From Bacillus mycoides (GTDB lineage Bacteria > Bacillota > Bacilli > Bacillales > Bacillaceae_G): 64,000 bases of DNA. Positions 58,133 to 64,000 of this stretch are shown piece after piece. Within the stretch, counting starts at the first letter, position 1; every line of letters starts with the position of its first letter. The notes beneath the pieces were generated by a model that saw nothing but the letters and a program-made list of their open reading frames with translations, did no database searches and was not told the origin of the DNA. Made by a program: the position numbers and the translations under genes. The stretch covers positions 1 to 64,000 of the forward strand of contig NZ_LXLV01000012.1 of NCBI RefSeq assembly GCF_001757995.1, written 5' to 3'.

Positions 58133-58930
58133 ATGAAAAAATTATTTTCAGTGCTTGCAGTAACTACATTAGCGATTGGGATTGTAGCGGGCTGCGGCAA
58201 AGAAGAGAAAAAAGATACAGCTAGTCAAGATGCATTACAAAAGATAAAACAAAGTGGTGAACTTGTAATTGGAACAGAAGGTACATACCCACCGTTCACA
58301 TTTCACGATTCAAGCAATAAATTAACTGGATTTGATGTTGAGCTATCAGAAGAAGTTGCAAAACGTTTAGGTGTAAAGCCTGTATTTAAAGAAACACAAT
58401 GGGATAGCTTACTTGCAGGAGTAGATGCAAAACGTTTCGACATGGTTGCTAACGAAGTTGGTATTCGTGAAGATCGTCAAAAGAAATATGACTTCTCTAA
58501 ACCATACGTTTCATCTTCAGCAGCGTTAGTTATCGCAAAAGATAAAGATAAGCCTGCTACATTTGCTGATGTAAAAGGGTTAAAAGGAGCACAATCTTTA
58601 ACGAGTAACTATGCAGATATCGCTAAGAAAAATGGTGCGGAAATCGTTGGTGTAGAAGGATTTAGCCAAGCGGCAGAATTATTAAGTTCTGGACGCGTTG
58701 ATTTCACAATCAATGATAAATTATCAGTGTTAAACTATTTAGAAACGAAAAAAGATGCAAAAATTAAAATTGTAGATACAGAAAAAGAAGCATCACAAAG
58801 TGGATTCTTATTCCGTAAAGGTAGCGACAAACTTGTACAAGAAGTAAATAAAGCGTTAGAAGATATGAAAAAAGATGGTACGTACGATAAAATAACGAAA
58901 AAATGGTTCGGTGAAAATGTTTCTAAGTAG
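58133..58930 (+). CDS. Polar amino acid ABC importer binding lipoprotein, TcyA-like
   Basis: A 265-residue lipoprotein: signal peptide with lipobox IVAGC (Cys about residue 21) and a family-3 solute-binding domain (about 40-260; GTEGTYPPFTFHD, TGFDVELSEEVAKRLG, TQWDSLLAGVDAKRFDMV). The conserved Asp/Arg set binds the alpha-amino and carboxyl groups of the ligand. Length and operon order match B. subtilis TcyABC (cystine); glutamine-like ligands are an alternative. Start ATG follows TTGGAGGA. Confidence 0.87.
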   Translation: MKKLFSVLAVTTLAIGIVAGCGKEEKKDTASQDALQKIKQSGELVIGTEGTYPPFTFHDSSNKLTGFDVELSEEVAKRLGVKPVFKETQWDSLLAGVDAKRFDMVANEVGIREDRQKKYDFSKPYVSSSAALVIAKDKDKPATFADVKGLKGAQSLTSNYADIAKKNGAEIVGVEGFSQAAELLSSGRVDFTINDKLSVLNYLETKKDAKIKIVDTEKEASQSGFLFRKGSDKLVQEVNKALEDMKKDGTYDKITKKWFGENVSK

Positions 58931-59615
58931 TATAGTGGTCTCAGATCGACTGTCTACTTGGATAGATATTATGCAGACTTCCTTCACGCCTATGCTGAAG
59001 GAAGCTGTCTTTACGACAATTCCGTTAACGCTTATTACATTTATTATCGGTATTATACTTGCGACGTTAACAGCGCTCGCGCGTATTTCAGGTAGTCGTA
59101 TTTTACAATGGATTGCTCGTATCTATGTATCTATCATTCGCGGAACGCCACTTCTTGTACAGTTATTTATTATTTTCTATGGTCTTCCAACTCTTAATAT
59201 TGAGGTTGAGCCATATACAGCAGCAATTGTTGGTTTTTCATTAAATGTCGGTGCATATGCATCTGAAATTATTCGTGCTTCTATTCTTTCTATTCCGAAA
59301 GGACAGTGGGAAGCAGCTTATACAATTGGGATGACATATCCGCAAGCATTAAAACGTGTTATTTTACCGCAAGCAACGCGTGTATCTATTCCGCCGCTTT
59401 CGAATACATTTATTAGTTTATTGAAGGATACGTCATTAGCGTCTTTAATTTTAGTAACAGAAATGTTCCGAAAAGCGCAGGAAATTGCGGCAATGAACTA
59501 TGAGTTTTTAATTGTTTATTTTGAAGCAGGTCTAATTTATTGGGTAATTTGCTTCTTATTATCTATCGTGCAACAAATATTAGAAAAACGTTCAGAACGT
59601 TATACTCTAAAATAA
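58917..59615 (+). CDS. Polar amino acid ABC importer permease, TcyB-like
   Basis: A 232-residue permease with five helices of the HisMQ type; coupling loop [22 protein letters not shown] and [20 protein letters not shown]. The start lies inside the binding-protein gene (14-bp overlap); ATG 58917 is used, but the first 20-25 residues are not well supported and a later ATG at 58971 is possible. Forms the channel with its partner copy. Confidence 0.9.
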   Translation: MFLSSIVVSDRLSTWIDIMQTSFTPMLKEAVFTTIPLTLITFIIGIILATLTALARISGSRILQWIARIYVSIIRGTPLLVQLFIIFYGLPTLNIEVEPYTAAIVGFSLNVGAYASEIIRASILSIPKGQWEAAYTIGMTYPQALKRVILPQATRVSIPPLSNTFISLLKDTSLASLILVTEMFRKAQEIAAMNYEFLIVYFEAGLIYWVICFLLSIVQQILEKRSERYTLK

Positions 59616-59643
59616 CCCTTTCATAAAAGGAGTTTTTGTTTTT

Positions 59644-60378
59644 ATGATTTCAATTCAACATTTACAAAAAAGTTTCGGAGATAATACCGTACTAAAACAT
59701 ATAGACTTATCAGTTGAGAAGGGCGAAGTGGTTGTTATTATCGGGCCATCTGGATCTGGTAAAACGACATTCTTACGTTGCCTCAACGTGTTAGAAACGC
59801 CGAACGCTGGTAACATTCGCATCGGCAATAAAGAGCTTAATTTCTCTCAAAAAGTATCGAAGAAAGATATTGTAAATCTTCGTACGCAAACAGGTATGGT
59901 ATTCCAGCACCATAATCTATTTCCTCATTTAACAGCACTTCAAAATGTAATGGAAGGGCTCGTTACAGTGAAAAAGATGGGGAAAGAAGAAGCCAAGAAA
60001 AAAGCAAACTATTTCCTTGAAAAAGTTGGCCTTGCGGATAAAGTAGACTTATATCCGTTCCAATTATCAGGCGGACAACAACAGCGCGTTGGAATTGCTC
60101 GCGCGCTTGCGATGGAGCCAGAAGTATTACTATTTGATGAACCGACGTCAGCACTTGATCCTGAGCTAGTTCAAGAAGTTTTAAAGGTTATGAAAGAACT
60201 TGCTAAAGAAGGAATGACGATGGTCATTGTAACGCATGAAATGCGCTTTGCTCATCAAATTGCGAACCGTGTTATTTTCATGGATGGCGGTGTCGTTGTC
60301 GAACAAGGTACACCGGAAGATGTATTTACAAATCCAAAAGAAGAACGAACGAAGAAGTTTTTACAAATGTTGCAATAA
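59644..60378 (+). CDS. Polar amino acid ABC importer ATPase, TcyC-like
   Basis: A 244-residue ATPase: Walker [11 protein letters not shown]-loop [15 protein letters not shown], signature LSGGQQQR, Walker [12 protein letters not shown], switch His in VTHEMRFA. All catalytic residues are intact. It is the last gene of the three-gene operon and is followed by a perfect palindromic terminator. Confidence 0.94.
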   Translation: MISIQHLQKSFGDNTVLKHIDLSVEKGEVVVIIGPSGSGKTTFLRCLNVLETPNAGNIRIGNKELNFSQKVSKKDIVNLRTQTGMVFQHHNLFPHLTALQNVMEGLVTVKKMGKEEAKKKANYFLEKVGLADKVDLYPFQLSGGQQQRVGIARALAMEPEVLLFDEPTSALDPELVQEVLKVMKELAKEGMTMVIVTHEMRFAHQIANRVIFMDGGVVVEQGTPEDVFTNPKEERTKKFLQMLQ

Positions 60379-60385
60379 ATTAAGG

Positions 60386-60418
60386 AAGGTCTCAAGGCAT
60401 ATGCCTTGAGACCTTTTT
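60386..60418. terminator. Terminator between the importer operon and the sspB-like gene
   Basis: AAGGTCTCAAGGCA TA TGCCTTGAGACCTT followed by TTT: perfect 14-bp stem, bidirectional. Confidence 0.92.
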
Positions 60419-60429
60419 GCCATATATAT

Positions 60430-60633
60430 TTATTTTTGGAATCCGCCAAGGCTTTGTTCAGCCATTGCAACTAAACGTTTTGTAATTTCTCCACCAACAG
60501 AACCGTTAGCACGAGCCGTAGAATCTGCTCCTAATTGTACACCAAATTCTTGAGCGATTTCGTACTTCATTTGATCGATTGCTGCTGTTGCACCTGGTAC
60601 TACTAATTGATTGTAAGAACTTTGGTTTGCCAT
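60430..60633 (-). CDS. sspB: Alpha/beta-type small acid-soluble spore protein
   Basis: A 67-residue SASP with the GPR cleavage site region [14 protein letters not shown] and the DNA-binding [19 protein letters not shown]. It coats spore DNA and protects it from UV and heat, then serves as an amino-acid store on germination. Start ATG follows AAGGAGG. A sigma-G-type promoter lies upstream, leaving an untranslated leader of about 105 nt. Symbol by synteny with the B. subtilis yhe region; other alpha/beta ssp genes are very similar. Confidence 0.93.
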   Translation of the reverse strand: MANQSSYNQLVVPGATAAIDQMKYEIAQEFGVQLGADSTARANGSVGGEITKRLVAMAEQSLGGFQK

Positions 60634-60745
60634 AGGAATATATCCTCCTTAGAGTTATAAAAGTTTTTTTGGTTGGACTAGCTGGAGTTGAACCAGATTG
60701 CCGCCCCGTTTGGCGCTAATCCATCGGTAATTAAGTTTGTACTCA
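60634..60745 (-). other. Leader of the sspB-like gene with a tRNA 3'-end-like segment
   Basis: On the minus strand the leader contains CTGGTTCAACTCCAG (a T-arm-like hairpin) and then CTAGTCCAACCA, resembling the 3' end of a tRNA such as tRNA-Gln. No matching acceptor 5' half (TGGACTA) or anticodon arm is found, so it is not a tRNA gene. It is either a remnant, an attachment-site-like piece or chance. Confidence 0.4.
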
Positions 60746-60774
60746 TAGTATGGATGTTACCTAGAAAGATATAC
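60746..60774 (-). promoter_or_regulatory. Sigma-G-type promoter of the sspB-like gene
   Basis: On the minus strand GTATA (60770-60774) and CATACTA (60746-60752) are separated by 17 bp. This agrees with the sigma-G consensus GHATR-N17/18-CATXHTA for forespore SASP genes. Confidence 0.75.
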
Positions 60775-60902
60775 AAAATAATAATTTGTAAATTTTGTAA
60801 AAAATATTTCATCATTTCGTAAATTATGAAATAAGAGTAATCGTTGTATTTTTAAGAAAGAAGGCTAAACTAAGAGCAATATCAAATGCGGTTTTCTCTT
60901 TG

Positions 60903-61011
60903 TATCCCGCTATTTGCGGGCAATAACTCCCACCTTAAAATACGGCGTAAGCAAAGAGGTTAGGTGGGGGCTAATAATCAGCTTCTCTTACTTATGATTT
61001 ATTAAAGTGAG
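60903..61011 (-). repeat. Interspersed structured repeat, copy 5 (long form, reversed)
   Basis: On the minus strand: TCTCACTTTAATAAATCA, CTGATTATTAGCCCCCACCT, a second hairpin CCCACCT/AGGTGGGA, then AATAGCGGGATA. The outer ends and the ATTATTAGCCC tail match copies 1-4, while the first hairpin is degraded. Like copy 2 it carries the second hairpin. Confidence 0.68.
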
Positions 61012-61184
61012 ACAAATTACAGCTTAGTAAAATAAAAATTAAACGGCAACAACTGCATAGTTCTGTTTTAACCCGGGATGAGGCAGAAAAAGGAACTGAC
61101 CGCGTCTATGCACGGCTAGATGCTCTCTTCCATCTAAAAAAGAGGCTTTTTAATTGTTTTTAAACGATAACGTATGGAGGAATC
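61012..61184 (+). other. Leader of the Zn-ribbon gene with GC-rich segment
   Basis: No gene seen. The part at 61068-61150 (AACCCGGGATGAGGCAG, ACCGCGTCTATGCACGGC, TAGATG-CTCTCTTC-CATCTA, AAGAGGCTTTTT) is more GC-rich than its surroundings, with small hairpins and a T run. It could be a short RNA or a leader attenuator. Not assigned to any known family. Confidence 0.35.
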
Positions 61185-61433
61185 ATGATGGGAATTTGTC
61201 CGCTTTGCAACGCACTAGAATCACAAACATATTCTTGTCAAAATTGCCAAGGTGTACTCCAAGATTATGGGAAAACTGTAGATTACATAGACGATTACAG
61301 TGCATATATGGATCAGGAATTATTAAGTGCAGTAGACGGTTTAACACATAATAATTCACAGGAGTATTGCAATCATGTTTTTTATTGCGGAGTATGTAAT
61401 GTGGAAACAGAAGTTGTAGTGAAACTCGTTTAA
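61185..61433 (+). CDS. Small Zn-ribbon-like protein of unknown function
   Basis: An 82-residue protein with three metal-type Cys pairs: CPLC (5-8), CQNC (18-21) and CGVC (near 72-75), with an extra Cys-His (CNHVFYC) before the last. The middle is acidic (DYIDDYSAYMDQE). Probable zinc-binding, perhaps a spore protein by its position between ssp and yheD. No family recognised. ATG 61185 or 61188 after TGGAGG. Confidence 0.7.
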   Translation: MMGICPLCNALESQTYSCQNCQGVLQDYGKTVDYIDDYSAYMDQELLSAVDGLTHNNSQEYCNHVFYCGVCNVETEVVVKLV

Positions 61434-61437
61434 ATAG

Positions 61438-61478
61438 AAAACTTCCACCTTATGAGTGAGGTGGAAGTTTTTGTTTTT
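61438..61478. terminator. Bidirectional terminator between the Zn-ribbon gene and yheD
   Basis: AAAACTTCCACCT TATGAGTG AGGTGGAAGTTTTT: 12-bp stem; the yheD stop lies in the loop. Confidence 0.9.
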
Positions 61479-62910
61479 GTATTTGTGAGTTAATCATAGG
61501 GGAAGGGATGTTTTCGGTATTTGACGAAGGATCTGATTTTATTTGCGACATTTTTTCTTTCGTGTCGCGCAAAGAGTGTTCAGTTAAATAGATAGCATAT
61601 TCATAAAATAATTGGCGCGTAAGTTCACTTTGTTCTTTTAACTTTTCATCTTGGAATACAGTTCGCCCCGGTTTAGAATTTGCTTCAAATAGCCACGGAT
61701 TTTCCGCGGTATCTAAACCAATATCAAAACCAATTTCTCCAATGTTCCCAGTTACTTGTTGGTCGAGTGCATAACTGATTTGTAAGGCTGTTTGTTTTAG
61801 TTTATTTTCAATTTGAACTTGCTTTGTTGAATCAGGAAATAGTTCCTGAAGTAATTTCGTATCACCACCGCTATTTACATGAGTTGTTAAGCTACCTTTG
61901 CCGGCGATTTTTGCGACGATTGCACTGACGACCCAATTACCAAAATGGTTTTTATTTGTATGAATGCGAAAATCGACGGGTTGCCCTTCGAAGCGGAGTA
62001 GTGAGATACCTTGTTGTACGATAAACTTTTTTAAATCATGTCCTTTTAACACATGGTTAAGAAGTGCTTCTAATGATTGATACTTTCTTAGTTTATTTTG
62101 GTCATTTTCACGATAACGACAATAGTAGCGATTATCAGTTTGCGAATAGAGTATTTGATGAATGTTTCTTCCGAAGCTACCGTGTATTGGTTTCATATAA
62201 ATATACTTATACGTACCGAGAAGTCGTTCTACTTGTTCAAAATGCTGAAATGCCTCTGTCTTTGGTAAGAATGGTTTAATCGAATCCTCTTTCATTAAAA
62301 GTTCATGAACTTCCCATTTGTTGAAAAATCCTGGATTAAACCACGGAATCGCATAGTCGCTTTCTAATCGTTTCTTTGCTCTTACGATAGGTTTGTAATT
62401 TTCTGATTGGCGATTTGGTAATCGGTCGTAAATGACATTTGGTAAAGGGACTTTGTTTTTTACCCATTTTCTTTCTTGAAAGAAGTACCCTTCAATTGTT
62501 TCCTCTGCCCAGTTTATATGTTGAAGGCCAAAGACAAATACAAATGGCTGCAATGTGAATGGTGGTGTTAGTAAATCAGCGAGAGAGATGGAACGATTTC
62601 CTAAAGGAGAATTAGAATCATCGTTAAAGCCAGTTGTGAAAATCCCGATTAATGGACCGAAAACAATGGTTTGATTTTGTATGAAGGCATGGATTGTTGC
62701 TGAATGTGGTAGTAAAAGTTTAGCTGCAATTTGTTCTCCAATAATGATTTCTCGAGTGAATGAATAATGAATTTTAATATTCTCACATGTAATATAACGT
62801 AAGCCAAAGGAAAGGGATGTAATTGGTGGTGTAATAGAAAAAACGTAAGGTAAAGTAATACTATTTGGATTCTCATCTGAAATACTTAATGTATATATGT
62901 GCTCTTTCAA
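61450..62910 (-). CDS. yheD: YheC/YheD-family ATP-grasp spore coat-associated protein (YheD-like)
   Basis: A 486-residue protein: N-terminal domain (about 1-150) and a C-terminal ATP-grasp domain (about 190-440) with YKYIYMKPIHGSFGRNIHQI, FIVQQGISLLRFEGQPVDFRIH, and the metal-binding NIGEIGFDIGLD..ENPWLFEANSKPGR. The catalytic Lys, Arg, Glu and Asn are present, so it is probably an active ligase of unknown substrate acting in sporulation. TTG start at 62910 follows AAAGGAGG. It is downstream of yheC by 19 bp. Confidence 0.9.
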   Translation of the reverse strand: MKEHIYTLSISDENPNSITLPYVFSITPPITSLSFGLRYITCENIKIHYSFTREIIIGEQIAAKLLLPHSATIHAFIQNQTIVFGPLIGIFTTGFNDDSNSPLGNRSISLADLLTPPFTLQPFVFVFGLQHINWAEETIEGYFFQERKWVKNKVPLPNVIYDRLPNRQSENYKPIVRAKKRLESDYAIPWFNPGFFNKWEVHELLMKEDSIKPFLPKTEAFQHFEQVERLLGTYKYIYMKPIHGSFGRNIHQILYSQTDNRYYCRYRENDQNKLRKYQSLEALLNHVLKGHDLKKFIVQQGISLLRFEGQPVDFRIHTNKNHFGNWVVSAIVAKIAGKGSLTTHVNSGGDTKLLQELFPDSTKQVQIENKLKQTALQISYALDQQVTGNIGEIGFDIGLDTAENPWLFEANSKPGRTVFQDEKLKEQSELTRQLFYEYAIYLTEHSLRDTKEKMSQIKSDPSSNTENIPSPMINSQIQKQKLPPHS

Positions 62911-62929
62911 CGGGGATTTCCTCCTTTCG

Positions 62930-63982
62930 TTATGGTGTAAATCGGCTAAACTTTAATGGACCATGAAAAATTTGTTCAGCCAGTTCGTCGTTGTACCTAG
63001 TATAAACTTCGTAAGACGGCATCGTATTGACGTACATAAGCCAAATGGCACCTTTTTGATCCATAATGGTAGAAAGCTCTAATTCAAATAATGACGAATA
63101 GGACTGATCGAGTGTTTTAAACACTTCATTTACAACATCATGTAAAGCATCTTTCAATAATTGAACGCCAGTTGGAGAAAGTAAATATTTAATTTTGGAA
63201 AATGGATGTAACATGGACCGCTCTGTTACTGAAAGTAAAAATTGCGCTGGGAATGAAGACTTTTGTATGAATTGACCGAGTACCTCCCAATTCTGTTCTT
63301 TGTTTTTTTGCATAATGGTTCGAATATGAATTGGATATGATAGTTGATTTGGAGGTTGTAACATTGGATGGATCATATAATGGGATGAGTGCACGTTCGA
63401 TTTGCACCATGATATAAATTCATCCGTTCGTTTGAATTGAGTAGAAGTATGCTGCTGTTCATTTACTGTATCGATATGAAATGTTTTATTTTTGTAAGTG
63501 GCCCGATATAAATTTTCATTGGAATGTATATTGATTGGTCTTATAATAATATCTCTTGTTTCTAGTAGTAATTTAAAAATTCCTTGTACTGTTCCTTTTT
63601 TTATTTTTGGTACGTAAGGGGAAAGACGTTTATTAGTAAGAAAAAGATTGTGCAAATCGCTTGGATTAATAAGCGTGTTGTTTAAAAAAGTAGTGGAAGA
63701 ACGTTTGTGTAATGAATGAATAATCGCAGTTGCTTGTTGGAATTCCTCATCCTCTTTGAAATGACAACGATCATATATATATGAAGGAATGGGAAAGGTT
63801 TGATTTATCCAATTTCCTGTATCTGTATCGTAAATAAGACCGGAAACAAGATCTGTCTTTGAATCAATGCTAAACGGTGTGAATTGGGCGACGACGTTAT
63901 GATAGAGACGAGCGCGCTTAGCGATTTCGGTGTAATACGTTTGCTCGTGATGGAGTTGAGAAGTTAAAAGACCAAGAACCAA
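62930..63982 (-). CDS. yheC: YheC/YheD-family ATP-grasp spore coat-associated protein (YheC-like)
   Basis: A 350-residue partner of YheD. The ATP-grasp region (about 100-345) is recognisable, but key positions look weakened: the usual E-N-P-W-x-x-E-N metal motif is replaced by GAIWLMYVNTMPSYE. It may be a regulatory or non-catalytic partner. TTG 63982 lies five bases after AAAGGAGTGA; a GTG at 63991 overlaps that site. Further upstream of it lies the window edge, so its promoter is not visible. Confidence 0.85.
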   Translation of the reverse strand: MVLGLLTSQLHHEQTYYTEIAKRARLYHNVVAQFTPFSIDSKTDLVSGLIYDTDTGNWINQTFPIPSYIYDRCHFKEDEEFQQATAIIHSLHKRSSTTFLNNTLINPSDLHNLFLTNKRLSPYVPKIKKGTVQGIFKLLLETRDIIIRPINIHSNENLYRATYKNKTFHIDTVNEQQHTSTQFKRTDEFISWCKSNVHSSHYMIHPMLQPPNQLSYPIHIRTIMQKNKEQNWEVLGQFIQKSSFPAQFLLSVTERSMLHPFSKIKYLLSPTGVQLLKDALHDVVNEVFKTLDQSYSSLFELELSTIMDQKGAIWLMYVNTMPSYEVYTRYNDELAEQIFHGPLKFSRFTP

Positions 63983-64000
63983 CGAAATCACTCCTTTAGT

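Noticed and set aside
60668-60745. A tRNA gene or a 23-codon peptide in the sspB leader
   Set aside because: Only the T-arm-like and acceptor-like 3' part is present, with no 5' acceptor strand or anticodon arm. The peptide ATG would lie at or before the predicted transcription start.
1-64000. CRISPR array, prophage, integron, rRNA operon or replication origin
   Set aside because: No regularly spaced direct repeats, phage structural genes, integrase, rRNA sequence or DnaA-box cluster was seen.

Overview
The window reads as chromosome of a Bacillus cereus-group bacterium: AT-rich, genes with strong GGAGG-type ribosome binding sites, and several group or endospore markers, namely the cotJABC spore-coat operon, an alpha/beta small acid-soluble protein gene (sspB-like), the paired yheC/yheD ATP-grasp genes, the ena1 endospore-appendage (DUF3992) cluster, an EntA/EntB/EntC-like SH3-3D cell-wall protein, and five copies of a structured interspersed repeat of the bcr kind. 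No phage, plasmid or CRISPR features are seen; the only insertion sequence is an IS6-family element cut by the left edge. Species and strain cannot be fixed from the sequence alone.

Layout. 1-0.9 kb: IS6 element. 1.1-7.8 kb: a sugar PTS locus (DUF871/MupG-like hydrolase, PRD regulator, lactose/cellobiose-type EIIA, EIIB and EIIC, a small membrane protein, a second DUF871 hydrolase). 7.9-12.8 kb: SH3-3D protein with a long Lys/Glu/Ala repeat, and a YknXYZ/MacAB-like export system. 13-17 kb: a TIGR02206 membrane protein, an Opp/Dpp-like permease pair without ATPase or binding protein, and BrnQ. 17.3-25.1 kb is spore and cell-surface territory: cotJABC, a VOC protein, a DUF2935 protein, a yybP-ykoY (Mn2+) riboswitch in front of DUF1232-dedA, the ena1A-ena1B-ena1C cluster in which ena1A has an internal stop, and a large secreted metallophosphoesterase behind a PhoP-box-like array. 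25-28.8 kb: transporters and small proteins. 28.8-33.2 kb: murR-murQ-murP-mupG, a complete MurNAc salvage unit.

33.3-43.7 kb: DoxX, NTF2-like, DMT, Lrp, GNAT, SDR and MerR genes; a TetR-controlled efflux block (YkkC/YkkD-like SMR pair, TetR, MFS) tied together by four copies of one 17-bp palindrome; then HxlR with a SnoaL-like lipoprotein and an MdaB-like oxidoreductase. 43.8-50.9 kb: an sgrR-like gene broken by one in-frame stop, facing an intact MFS gene; an EcsB-like protein without EcsA; and an amino-acid permease behind a lysine riboswitch, which marks it as a lysine transporter. 51-60.4 kb: tandem GNAT, gapN, a BmrCD-type heterodimeric multidrug ABC exporter behind a leader peptide and terminator, and a TcyABC-like amino-acid importer. 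60.4-64 kb: sspB-like, a Zn-ribbon protein, yheD and yheC.

The main connections: three DUF871/MupG paralogues in 32 kb point to two routes for importing and splitting wall-derived or related sugars, and RNA control is prominent (Mn2+ riboswitch, lysine riboswitch, leader-peptide attenuator). The most notable points are the broken ena1A, the Mn2+ riboswitch on a DUF1232-DedA operon beside ena1, the double-MupG PTS locus, the bmrB-like attenuator, and the palindrome-based regulons.
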